Below, in pieces: positions 49,539-59,900 of a DNA stretch of 64,000 bases (position 1 is the first letter of the stretch; every line of letters begins with the position of its first letter). The notes under the pieces are model-generated. The model was given only the letters and a program-made list of their open reading frames with translations, was not told where the DNA came from and ran no database searches. This DNA comes from Streptococcus oralis ATCC 35037 (GTDB taxonomy: Bacteria; Bacillota; Bacilli; Lactobacillales; Streptococcaceae), in contig NZ_LR134336.1 in NCBI RefSeq assembly GCF_900637025.1, forward strand, positions 822,001-886,000, in the 5' to 3' direction. The translations under genes and the position numbers were made by a program.

Positions 49539-50513
49539 ATGGACATTTATATTAAGAAAGCTATTATCCATCAGTTCAGCCCAGATGATACTGAGCTGTT
49601 TCTAGCGGATAAATTTCTCAATATCACTCCAAAAATCGAAGAATACCTGCGCAAAAAAATTGAACGCGTGTATTCAGATGAAGCCAAGACTGGGATTTTC
49701 GAAGAAGAAAATCCCTTCTTCAATCACATCACAGATGATTTGTTGGAGACATCAGTAACACTGGCTAATCTCTGGAAAGAGGAGTTTAGCATTTCTGAAA
49801 ATCTCAAGACCAATGACTTGGTTTTTGTTCAGTTTTCTAAAGAAGGCGTTGAACATTTCGCTTTCTTGCGAATTGCTCTACGTGAGACCTTGACCCACCT
49901 TGGTGGAGAAGTTGATAACCCAATCAAGCTAACTCAGAATAACCTTCCTGGATTTGGAACAGGGGCTGATGAGGCTTTGGTGGTCAATCTTCAAAGTCGC
50001 AAGTACCATCTCATCGAAAAACGAATCAAGTACAATGGGACTTTCTTGAATTATTTTTCAGACAATCTCCTAGCTGTTGCACCTAAGATTTCGCCAAAAA
50101 AATCCATCAAGGAACTGGAAAAAACGGCCCAGAGAATTGCTGAAACTTTTAACACAGATGATTTTCAATTTCAATCTAAGGTCAAATCAGCGATTTTTAA
50201 CAATCTGGAAGAAAACAATGAACTGTCACCTGAAAAATTGGCTAATGACCTTTTTGACAACAATCTGACAGCTCGTTTGAGCTTTATCGACCTAGTCAAG
50301 GAAGCCGTACCAGAACCAGTCCAGTTCGATGAAATTGATGCTAGTCGCCAATTAAAGAAATTTGAAAATCAAAAACTTTCCTTGTCAAATGGAATTGAAC
50401 TCATCGTTCCAAATAATGTTTACCAAGACGCAGAATCGGTCGAGTTTATCCAAAATGACAATGGCACCTATTCTATCTTAATCAAAAATATCGAGGATAT
50501 TCAAAGTAAATAA
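49539..50513 (+). CDS. nucleoid-associated protein NdpA/YejK family
   Basis: A 324-residue protein starting [13 protein letters not shown] from ATG 49539. The length and motif [16 protein letters not shown] fit the nucleoid-associated (NA37) family. The role in streptococci is unproven. It lies seven bases after glyA and overlaps the next start by one base. Confidence 0.8.
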   Translation: MDIYIKKAIIHQFSPDDTELFLADKFLNITPKIEEYLRKKIERVYSDEAKTGIFEEENPFFNHITDDLLETSVTLANLWKEEFSISENLKTNDLVFVQFSKEGVEHFAFLRIALRETLTHLGGEVDNPIKLTQNNLPGFGTGADEALVVNLQSRKYHLIEKRIKYNGTFLNYFSDNLLAVAPKISPKKSIKELEKTAQRIAETFNTDDFQFQSKVKSAIFNNLEENNELSPEKLANDLFDNNLTARLSFIDLVKEAVPEPVQFDEIDASRQLKKFENQKLSLSNGIELIVPNNVYQDAESVEFIQNDNGTYSILIKNIEDIQSK

Positions 50514-51115
50514 TGTTTAAATTTATAAGAAGAGTGCTTGTGCTAGCAGTCTTCCTTTTAGCAGGATACAAAGCTTATCATATCCATCAGGATGTTAAAC
50601 AAGTCATGACCTACCAACCCATGGTTCGAGAAATCTTGAGCGAAAGAGATACTCCAGCCAATGAAGAGTTGGTGCTCGCCATGATTTATACCGAAACGAA
50701 GGGAAAAGAGCGGGATGTCATGCAGTCTAGTGAGTCTGCTAGTGGCGCTACCAATACCATCAATGACGATGCCTCTAGTATTCGCCAAGGGATACAAACA
50801 CTAACAGATAACCTCTATTTGGCACAGAGCAAAGGAGTAGATGTCTGGACCGCCGTTCAAGCCTATAATTTTGGACCTGCCTATATCGACTTTATCGCTC
50901 AAAATGGCAAGGAAAATACTCTGGCATTAGCCAAGCGTTACTCCCGAGAAACGGTCGCTCCAATCCTTGGTAATACTACAGGGAAGACCTACACCTATAT
51001 TAACCCTATTTCTATCTTTCACGGTGCCGAACTCTATGAAAATGGTGGAAATTATTACTACTCGAGACAGGTTCGCTTTAATCTCTATATCATGAAATTC
51101 TTTAATTTCTTCTAA
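50513..51115 (+). CDS. pvaA: lysozyme-like exported protein (PvaA family)
   Basis: A 200-residue SLT/lysozyme-fold protein with one N-terminal membrane/signal segment (about 8-20). The catalytic-type glutamate lies in [11 protein letters not shown] (about 63), followed by QSSESASG and [11 protein letters not shown], typical of peptidoglycan-cleaving PvaA/Slt domains. Probably membrane-anchored outside the cell. Last gene of the tdk operon. Confidence 0.8.
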   Translation: MFKFIRRVLVLAVFLLAGYKAYHIHQDVKQVMTYQPMVREILSERDTPANEELVLAMIYTETKGKERDVMQSSESASGATNTINDDASSIRQGIQTLTDNLYLAQSKGVDVWTAVQAYNFGPAYIDFIAQNGKENTLALAKRYSRETVAPILGNTTGKTYTYINPISIFHGAELYENGGNYYYSRQVRFNLYIMKFFNFF

Positions 51116-51140
51116 ACATCTGGTTTGACCAGGTGTTTTT
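51115..51140 (+). terminator. terminator of the tdk-pvaA operon
   Basis: AACATCTGGT pairs with ACCAGGTGTT (one G-T pair) around TTG, then a T run. Confidence 0.85.
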
Positions 51141-51201
51141 CACTATAAGTTTTCTTTAAGATTGTTTTATTACCCTAGAAAGGTAAAGGAGGGAATACCC
51201 C

Positions 51202-52176
51202 ATGAGAAAGAAATTCTTTCTAACAAGTGCTGCAATATTGTGGGCTGCAACAGCTATGACGAGTGTCCACGCAGCAACAGATGTTCAAAAAGTAATCGAT
51301 GAAACCTATGTACAACCCGAATATGTCCTAGGTTCTTCTCTATCTGAAGACCAGAAAAATCAAACTCTTAGCAAACTTGGCTATGACGCATCAAAAGACA
51401 CCAAAGATATCAAAACTATGACACCTGATATCTATTCGAAAATTATGAATGTGGCTAATGATGCTAGTCTACAGCTCTATTCTTCAGCTAAGATTCAAAA
51501 GCTAGGAGATAAGTCGCCTCTAGAGGTCAAGATTGAAACGCCTGAAAATATCACCAAGGTGACGCAGGATATGTACCGTAACGCAGCAGTGACGCTGGGA
51601 GTGGAGCATGCCAAAATCACAGTTGCAGCTCCTATTCCAGTTACAGGTGAGAGCGCCCTTGCAGGGATTTACTACTCGTTAGAGGCCAATGGTGCTAAAG
51701 TACCGCAAGCCAATAAAGACTTGGCCCAAGAGGAGCTAAAAGCCTTATCAGATATCAATGCTGAAAACAAGGACAAGTCAGGCTACGATGCCAATAAACT
51801 CAATGTCGCTTTGGCAGATATCAAGGCAGGAATCGCAAAGGCAAAAGAAGCCAAAGGCAATCTGACAGAAGAAGATGTTCGCAAAATTGTAGAAGACACA
51901 CTAAAAAACTACAAACTCGATCAGGTTATAACAGGAAACCAGGTCAATATCATCATCAATTTTGCACTCAACCTTTCAAAGAGTGACATTTTGAACAATG
52001 CTGATTTCACTAAAACCCTAAATGACCTCAAGGAAAGTATTGTTTCCCAAGCTGGAGATAGTTTTAAAAATATCAATCTCAACTTTGATGCCAATAAAGC
52101 GCTGGAAGACGGGGGCAACTTCTTTAGCTCCCTTTGGCAAGCCATTGTCAACTTCTTCAAGAGTTTTGGTGCTTAG
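51202..52176 (+). CDS. exported DUF1002 protein
   Basis: A 324-residue secreted protein: signal peptide 1-24 (cut after VHAA), a DUF1002-type region rich in Lys/Asp/Asn, and a C-terminal amphipathic/hydrophobic end (FFSSLWQAIVNFFKSF). No catalytic motif recognised. AAGGAGG lies upstream, and it is a single-gene unit between two terminators. Function unknown in streptococci. Confidence 0.75.
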   Translation: MRKKFFLTSAAILWAATAMTSVHAATDVQKVIDETYVQPEYVLGSSLSEDQKNQTLSKLGYDASKDTKDIKTMTPDIYSKIMNVANDASLQLYSSAKIQKLGDKSPLEVKIETPENITKVTQDMYRNAAVTLGVEHAKITVAAPIPVTGESALAGIYYSLEANGAKVPQANKDLAQEELKALSDINAENKDKSGYDANKLNVALADIKAGIAKAKEAKGNLTEEDVRKIVEDTLKNYKLDQVITGNQVNIIINFALNLSKSDILNNADFTKTLNDLKESIVSQAGDSFKNINLNFDANKALEDGGNFFSSLWQAIVNFFKSFGA

Positions 52177-52194
52177 GTCATTTCATGATATAAT
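52166..52194 (+). promoter_or_regulatory. rlmCD promoter
   Basis: TTGGTG (52166-52171), 17-base spacer, TG-A-TATAAT (TATAAT 52189-52194). The -35 lies inside the end of the preceding gene. Confidence 0.65.
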
Positions 52195-52196
52195 AG

Positions 52197-52227
52197 ATGG
52201 TAACAGAAATGTTGCCGTCTTTTTTTA
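52197..52227 (+). terminator. terminator overlapping the rlmCD start site
   Basis: GGTAACA pairs with TGTTGCC (one G-T pair) around GAAA, then GTC and seven T. It ends the DUF1002 transcript; RNA started at the nearby promoter would lack part of its left arm. Confidence 0.65.
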
Positions 52228-52236
52228 GACCGATAG

Positions 52237-53604
<1,368 letters not shown>

Positions 53605-53628
53605 AAAGCTTGGTATGAATCAATAATG

Positions 53629-53657
53629 AAAAGCCTTGATTGTAAGGCTTTTTTTGT
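53629..53657 (+). terminator. terminator of rlmCD
   Basis: AAAAGCCTT / AAGGCTTTT stem followed by TTT. Confidence 0.88.
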
Positions 53658-53667
53658 GTTTTTGTGA

Positions 53668-53673
53668 TAGAAT
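53668..53673 (+). promoter_or_regulatory. possible extended -10 for the CPBP gene
   Basis: TG-A-TAGAAT about 79 bases upstream of the gene; no good -35. Confidence 0.35.
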
Positions 53674-53751
53674 ATAGGTAGTTATAATCGAGAGCAACTA
53701 AGAAGCAGTAACAAATATTACATTTAAAATAATCAAAATAAGGAAGATAAA

Positions 53752-54501
53752 ATGACAGAAATTGATAAAAGGAATTTAAAAAATTATCTTTATATTACAT
53801 TTGGAATTACTTATATAGCTTGGGGGCTTCTTGCCATCTTTACTCAATCTCATATTTTTGGATTAGAAACATTTATAGGGAGAATGTTACATATAGTAGG
53901 TGCACTTGGTCCAGCTATTGCAAGTGGCTTTTATTTGAAAAGGAATAATATAAAATTTAAACATTTTATATTTAATAAAAGAAAAAATAGTAGTATTTAT
54001 TTCATTATTCATTTGTTAGCAATTTTGATACTATTTTCTGTATCTTCCTTAGAATTAAATGGAGTATCAATTTATCTGATGCCATTATTCTTTATACAAC
54101 TAATTTTTTTTGGTGGTGGACATGAAGAATTAGGATGGAGAGGAATACTACAGCCATTACTTGATAAAAAATATACTTATTGGCAATCTAATTTGATTGT
54201 AGGTTCAATCTGGGGAATTTGGCATCTGCCTTTATGGTTTATAGTTGGAGAAAGTCATCAAGGATTTCCTTTTATTTTATTTTTTATACATACGTTATTT
54301 TTAAGTTTTGTTTTAGGACTTCTTTACCGTCAAACGAAATCTGTCGGTTACTGTTTATTATTTCATGCGTTCGCAAATTTGTTAAATCTCTATTTTGTGT
54401 TAAAAATTAATGCTATTTTTATTATAATTTTTATTGGTTATTTAATTTATACAATATTGGCAAGTAATAGAATTAGTAAAGAAAAGGATTTTAAATTTTA
54501 G
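53752..54501 (+). CDS. CPBP family intramembrane glutamic endopeptidase
   Basis: A 249-residue membrane protein with about seven spans and the ABI/CPBP active-site motifs: EExxxR in HEELGWR (E125, E126, R130), H158 (IWHLPLW) and HAFAN (H205, N209). Such proteins act in bacteriocin immunity or peptide maturation. It is distinctly AT-rich compared with the core genes before it. Its last 28 codons recur as debris at 55760-55846. No bacteriocin gene is recognised next to it, so the target is unknown. Confidence 0.85.
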   Translation: MTEIDKRNLKNYLYITFGITYIAWGLLAIFTQSHIFGLETFIGRMLHIVGALGPAIASGFYLKRNNIKFKHFIFNKRKNSSIYFIIHLLAILILFSVSSLELNGVSIYLMPLFFIQLIFFGGGHEELGWRGILQPLLDKKYTYWQSNLIVGSIWGIWHLPLWFIVGESHQGFPFILFFIHTLFLSFVLGLLYRQTKSVGYCLLFHAFANLLNLYFVLKINAIFIIIFIGYLIYTILASNRISKEKDFKF

Positions 54502-54517
54502 AAAAGGAAGTATTATC

Positions 54518-54928
54518 ATGGGAATATTCGATGATTTTGAGTACAAAGAAAACTACCAAAATGAAGAAAAAGTAATTGAAGTACTTAAAAAGATTTTAAG
54601 AGCAATTCATCTAAATAATTATAGAGATATTATGGATTGTGTTGATGGTTCGGAAGTTGATGATGTAAAAGAGTTACTTGAATATATTGACGAGTCATTA
54701 CAATTAAATGATTTTGATAAAATTGATGAATATGGTGTAGAATGTAATTTCCATCCGAATTATGAGTATTCTCAACTACAAGTTTATGAATTTAATGATC
54801 AAACTGGTTTTGCTGTTGAATATCAGATGACCTCCGATTCTGAATTAGTAGATTTAACCCTACAGTTAGAATTTTTATATAATGAGGATGGTTACAAAAT
54901 AACTTCTATAGATGTAGATCCTGGATAA
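54518..54928 (+). CDS. hypothetical acidic protein
   Basis: A 136-residue acidic protein, no signal peptide, no membrane span. It has two parts: a helical N-terminal half (residues 1-70) and a beta-rich C-terminal half (TGFAVEYQMTSDSELVDLTLQLEFLYN). GAAAAGGAAG lies upstream, and it sits 16 bases after the CPBP gene, probably co-transcribed. Shape and setting recall small immunity proteins, but I do not recognise the family. Confidence 0.65.
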   Translation: MGIFDDFEYKENYQNEEKVIEVLKKILRAIHLNNYRDIMDCVDGSEVDDVKELLEYIDESLQLNDFDKIDEYGVECNFHPNYEYSQLQVYEFNDQTGFAVEYQMTSDSELVDLTLQLEFLYNEDGYKITSIDVDPG

Positions 54929-55040
54929 ACCAAACTTAATTATCTTTGTTATATGATAAATGCGTATATTAAGGATAAATAATTTGATTGTAAATTGCTT
55001 AAAATATTGGTTAGTTTTTCAAATATTGGGAGAATGAAAG

Positions 55041-55202
55041 ATGTATCTATTGGAATTGTACCAAAATGATTATTCTAAAGATTTAGTCGTGTTTGATTTT
55101 TTAGAAGATGGAAAAGACTTTGTATCTAAAATAACTGGATATACTCTAGAAAATGAAAATGATTTTGTTCAAGGTAATAAAGTAGAAATAATGAACATTT
55201 AG
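55041..55202 (+). CDS. short ORF, probably a truncated gene
   Basis: 53 codons starting MYLLELYQNDYSKDL behind GGGAGAATGAAAG, ending abruptly at KVEIMNI. It reads like the N-terminal part of a larger soluble protein. No downstream frame continues it convincingly. It may be a decayed accessory gene. Confidence 0.4.
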   Translation: MYLLELYQNDYSKDLVVFDFLEDGKDFVSKITGYTLENENDFVQGNKVEIMNI

Positions 55203-55222
55203 ATGAAAGGTTTAGAGTAAAC

Positions 55223-55714
55223 ATGAGTCTCTTATTTGAAGAATTTAAAACCATTTGTTTCCATTTAAATCGAGTCGGAATTACACCGACACTGATGGGT
55301 TCTTTGGGATTGGAGTATAGAACGAAAGAAAATTGGGTGCCGTCTGACATTGACATTCATGTGCCTGGTGACCCTAGAGGTTGGGAAGCACCGGATCATC
55401 TAAGAATTTATGACTGGGACAAGATAATGAAAGTGATGAAAGACTTAGGCTACGTCTTAATAGATATTCATGAGCATGAATTCCAAAAGGATAGAGTGAG
55501 TGTTGAATTTGGAAGTATCGATTCCTTACTTGATTTTGCAGGAGTTTCGGAATCGGATATAGAGCTTATTCACATTGAAGGCATCACTTTTCGTCTTCCA
55601 AGTCTGGAGCAGTATCTAAGTATTTACAAAGCTTCTTCTCAAGACTCCTATCGAAATGATCACAATAACAATAAGGATTTTAAAAAGATCGAGTGGCTGG
55701 AAAGACATTTGTAA
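55223..55714 (+). CDS. nucleotidyltransferase-fold protein
   Basis: A 163-residue protein with a polymerase-beta-like nucleotidyltransferase signature: GSLGLEYRT (about 28-36) then SDIDIHVPGDP (about 43-53), i.e. GS...DxD, with a later V-E-F-G strand (residues 94-97). Single domain, no partner antitoxin-type gene identified. The ribosome site is weak. Substrate is unknown; kanamycin-type or MNT-type transfer enzymes are the general family. Confidence 0.65.
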   Translation: MSLLFEEFKTICFHLNRVGITPTLMGSLGLEYRTKENWVPSDIDIHVPGDPRGWEAPDHLRIYDWDKIMKVMKDLGYVLIDIHEHEFQKDRVSVEFGSIDSLLDFAGVSESDIELIHIEGITFRLPSLEQYLSIYKASSQDSYRNDHNNNKDFKKIEWLERHL

Positions 55715-55759
55715 ATTATCATATAAAAAGTAGTAAGTTGTAAGACTGGCTGCTATGTT

Positions 55760-55846
55760 ATTTTTATCATCATTTTTATTGGTCATTTAATTTATTCTAT
55801 ATTGGCGAGTAATAGAATTAGTAAAGAAAAGAATTTTAAATTTTAG
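55760..55846 (+). pseudogene. remnant of a second CPBP gene (3' end)
   Basis: Twenty-eight codons plus stop (IFIIIFIGHLIYSILASNRI..., ending KNFKF) nearly repeat the last 28 residues of the CPBP gene at 54415-54501, with three amino-acid changes (Y to H, T to S, D to N). No upstream part of the gene is present. Confidence 0.8.
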
Positions 55847-56070
55847 ATCAGCTTATCCATTATTGAAAGTAACGAATTTTAATTAGATGATTAATGTTAG
55901 AGAATTATCAATTGTAATTTTAAGTGGAGTTATGGATGCCGTTTCTTTTGGGAGTGATGATAATCTTTCCGTTCCACAGTATCATTTTAAAATGATTTTC
56001 ATTGCCTTTTGTTTATTAGTATAAAAGCAGAATATTACCACATATCGAGGTTGTAGGACTGCTGGAGAGA

Positions 56071-56132
56071 AAGGGATAAAGCCCACCGTTTCAGGGTTTA
56101 CAAAAGACTTGATATTCGGTTTTTTTTGAATT
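56071..56132 (+). other. unassigned GC-richer patch in the 667-base gap before esxA
   Basis: The gap 55847-56513 holds no convincing gene. Around 56077-56100 TAAAGCCC can pair with GGGTTTA, and a T8 run follows at 56121-56128. A possible weak promoter (TTTCAT, 17 bases, TATAAA near 56021) precedes it. A decayed gene or an unrecorded small RNA are both possible. Confidence 0.25.
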
Positions 56133-56202
56133 TTTGAGTGAAGTATAAATCTAACAGTCTAAAGTGATGTAGTAGGATTGGTAGTGGTAAAGTATGAAAT
56201 TT

Positions 56203-56282
56203 ATTCCCACATACGCAGAGGGGGTGCAAAATGTTCCAGCAGGTAGGGTGTCTGTGGGAATTGTTTTGCACCCCCTTTTTTT
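56203..56282 (+). other. two interleaved stem-loops, one an intrinsic terminator
   Basis: Stem A: ATTCCCACA (56203-56211) with TGTGGGAAT (56253-56261). Stem B: GGGGGTGCAAAA (56220-56231) with TTTTGCACCCCC (56264-56275), followed by seven T. The arms interleave A-B-A'-B', so they are either exclusive folds or a pseudoknot. No family recognised. Confidence 0.7.
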
Positions 56283-56461
56283 GATATCACCAAGATGGTC
56301 GATGGAAGTAGGAGTTCAGTAATTGATACAATAGTCTACAATGAAATGCTTTATAACCTAGTATTTCTATATTGAAAGATGTGACATGCTTGATTGCATA
56401 CATCAAATAGTGGGAAGTATTCAATCGATTTATAAAGTTGAATCAAAATTCTAAAAAACAC

Positions 56462-56489
56462 TTGCAATTTGACGAGTTTGTGATACAAT
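56462..56489 (+). promoter_or_regulatory. esxA promoter
   Basis: TTGCAA (56462-56467), 16-base spacer, TG-A-TACAAT (TACAAT 56484-56489). Confidence 0.65.
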
Positions 56490-56543
56490 ATTGACTATAA
56501 GGTTATCGGGAAGATGACCAAGTCAAAAAAGGAGAATAATGAT

Positions 56544-56837
56544 ATGCCAGCAATTTCGTTGACCCCAGAACAGTTAAAGTCTGAAGCACAAACTTATACC
56601 AATGCTTCTGAACAATTGAAAGATGCCATTAACAAAGTTTCAGGCGCAAATGGTCGTCTTCAAGGACAATGGCAGGGTGCGGCTTTCCAATCTTACTTGG
56701 AACAATTCCAACAATTATCAGTAAGCGTAACTCAAATGGAACAACTTCTTGAAAGTATCCATGCACAATTGAATCAATACGCAGATACTGTTGCTGATCG
56801 TGACCGTCAGGATGCAACTTCATTTGGTTTGAATTAA
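56544..56837 (+). CDS. esxA: WXG100 secreted protein EsxA
   Basis: Small helical-hairpin substrate and core element of the type VIIb secretion system. It is 97 residues from ATG 56544 (MPAISLTPEQLK) behind AAGGAG; the WXG turn is W43-Q-G45 (GQWQGAAF). An in-frame ATG at 56514 would add a stretch untypical of the family. A leaky terminator follows, which would make EsxA more abundant than the membrane components. Confidence 0.93.
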   Translation: MPAISLTPEQLKSEAQTYTNASEQLKDAINKVSGANGRLQGQWQGAAFQSYLEQFQQLSVSVTQMEQLLESIHAQLNQYADTVADRDRQDATSFGLN

Positions 56838-56846
56838 TCATCGGTG

Positions 56847-56878
56847 AACGGTGCTTCGAAAGGGGCGTCGTTTTTTGC
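56847..56878 (+). terminator. attenuating terminator after esxA
   Basis: AACGGTGCTTC pairs with GGGGCGTCGTT (four G-T pairs) around GAAA, followed by TTTT. Confidence 0.65.
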
Positions 56879-56902
56879 TAGTTATAAGTGGAAAAGGGAA
56901 TA

Positions 56903-59900
56903 ATGAATAGTCCTCATAAAGAAAAACGATACTTAAAAATTTTAACTGCAGTAGCATGCGTATCCCTGTTATCAGGTTCTCTTGTTTATTTTGCATTAAA
57001 GGATCAGAGCCTTCACTATTCAAGTGAGATCAAGCAAACTGCTAAGGTTCAATATGCGCTTGTGAATGAAGATAAAGGTGCAAGGTTTGAAAATACTGAT
57101 TATAATTTAGGCTCGGATTTTGTCACTTTAATTAATCAGGATACAGAGAATAACTGGGAGACAACTAATCGTAGCGTGGCTGAAGCAGGATTGAAGTCTG
57201 GTCAGTTTGATGCAGTTATTACTCTTCCGTCAGACTTTTCTGAGAAATTGTTGAGCTTAGAGAGTGTTTCTCCAGAAAAAGCCACTGTTTCTTACCAGAT
57301 TCGCGAAGGGCAAAACGAACAAGCTAATCAGGCTGTCCACAGTCAAGTTAATACAGTCTTACAAGGATTTAACCAACGGGTGGTTCGGATGTATTTTTCG
57401 AGCATCATTCGGAATCTTTCAGATGCACAGACGAATGTGAATCAGATGGCATCTACAGAGTTGTCTCAAAATACGTTCATCATTTCAAATATTCAAGCTC
57501 CATTTTCGACCCTACCAGATTCATTTAGAAGTACTCAATCCATTGCAAATAGTCTGAAGACGGATAATGAACTCTTTAAGACCCAACAAGAAGCTTTTGT
57601 TAAATCAGTCGCAAGCAGCATGGAAGCGAACAACAACTCTTTAGATGTTTCTGGGAAAGCCCTTGAGTCTACAACAAACTCTGTGAATGAGTTTTCAAAA
57701 GAAGCTAATACTCGTCTTGAAAAGTCAACCGACCAATATAAGGAGCAATCTGAAAAAGATAAGGCTACCTTGGAAAAACAATGGACAGATGATCAGAAAC
57801 ATTATTTTGACTTGTATAATGCCCTTTACACTGTCGGGAATGCTAAATTAAAAGAATTGCAGTCTTCCGATACGGCAACCGGTTCCTTTATGGCAGATTT
57901 CAAGGCTAAGGCGGGGGAGTATAAAACTGCACAAAGTAAGGTCAAGGGGAACTTAGAGGCACAAATCACTTCTTTAGAAAAAGAAGTAGCGGAGCTTAGA
58001 GCACTCAGGGAGACCATTGCAGAGACTTATTATGGCTCTAAGGATTTAAGTGATCAGACAGCTACTGATAAAGATATTCGCTCGGCTATTTTGAACTTAA
58101 TGACGAAGCCAGAAAATCGAAGCAAACTCCCTAAGCAGTATATTGAGGCAATTGCTAGTCACTTACCGATGATTTCATCTGGAGATTTGAGTGCTCTCAT
58201 TGCTAAATTAGAGCAAGATAAATTGATCTCATCAGATGAGGCTACAACTTATCGTAATGCACTGAAAATTGTGTCTAACTACAGTAGCGAGTTGGGTGGC
58301 TCTTTAGGACAAAATACAACCTTTAAGTATCTGTCCTCAGCGGCTACTGTTACTAGTCCAGTGACCTATCCCATTCACCAAACTCTAGAATTTGATCCGT
58401 CAACTGGTAGTCAGACAGTCCAATTGAACATCGATGATGCAAAGATGGGGAATCTTGAACTGGAAGGTGTGACGAAAGATTCAATTGAAGCCTCTATCCG
58501 TCAACAGTTAAAAGATACAGGCTATCATGTGACAGCTGCAGTATCAGGAAATACAATTCAAGTCACATTTGTCAATGAAAGAACGGCGTCAACTACTCCT
58601 GTCGCCTCTTCGGGCTCAGGGGGATCAAGTACTTCAAATGCGGGTGCAAGTGATGCAGCAACATCTACAAATTCCACTTCTACAAGTGAAAGAACGGCAG
58701 CAACGCCAACTACTTCATCAGAAGTCAGTCAACCAAGCTATGCGACACTTCCTAAAAAGGTGAGTGTCACGATTAGTGGTCAGATAAAGTGGAATTTATC
58801 TGATGATGTGAAAAAGAATTCCTATAACCAAGTAGGTTATAGTTGGACAGATGGAAGTTCAGTTCAAGCTAGTGCTCAATTATCTGTCTTTAATGGTAAG
58901 TATGACACTTTGGCTGAGGATTTACCTGCGATTCTGAAAAACTTCCAAAACCTAGACCTTACTGCCCAACAAATCGTTACTTTATTTGCATCACCAGGGG
59001 CAAGTTTAGATATCAATCAATTTGCAGGCACGCTATCAAGTGGTACTCTCGTACAAAAGGCTAGTCCAGATTCTGTATATAGTCTCTACAATAATCTAAC
59101 TGACGATGAACGGGCTTCAGAAATATCGGATGTTTTAGTTACGAAGTATCGACTTGCAGGAGATAATTTATACAAACAGGTAGATCAGCAATTAAAGGAT
59201 GTGACAGATATTCTAGGTGAAAAAGAGAATCCTAAAGAAGGCACCCTTCATCAAGTGTATCAGTCTCTCCCAGACTCAGATTTGCTTGTTAAGCAAGCTT
59301 CTGCCTTAAATACCTGGTATGGGGAAATGCAGAAGGTCTTAGATGAGGCTCATAATCAGTGGAAAGATTCTGAGAAACTTGCTTATGAATCAGTTGTCAA
59401 TGATCAAAATCCACAACCAGAGAAGATGAATACCTCTAAGCTGGAAGAAGATGTGAAGTCACTTTTGTCTCAATACGATAGCTTACGAGATAGTTCTAAA
59501 AAAGCTGCACAAGCTACAGCTGATGGAGCTGCTCAGGTACGAGATATCTCACCACAAATCCAACAGTTAAACGAGACAACAGAGTCGGTTCAAAAGTCTG
59601 CAGATGGTGTTCTTTCCAGTCTGAATCAGAGTGTGAAGGAAACAAGTGGTACAGTTGAGAAAAATACCTCTTATGCAGAACAGTTTGGAAAGGTGCTTGC
59701 CAATGCGAAAAGTGGAGGTGCTGATAACAAGCAAGTGTTTAATTTCTTATCCGATCCAATTACTACAAAAGTTACAGAAGGTAAGACACAGGCAGCTAGT
59801 CACATTTCCATCATCCCCTATTATATGACCTTGTTGTTATCGGTTATTTCTTTTGTGATAGCTATGACGATCGGACGCTTTGTTAAAGATAGACAGGAAA

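Noticed and set aside
55847..56200. BOX or RUP repeat elements in the pre-esxA gap
   Set aside because: I could not find the boxA or RUP ends I remember; similarity is limited to AT-richness.
56203..56282. T-box leader
   Set aside because: No specifier loop or T-box sequence, and no aminoacyl-tRNA synthetase or amino-acid gene follows.
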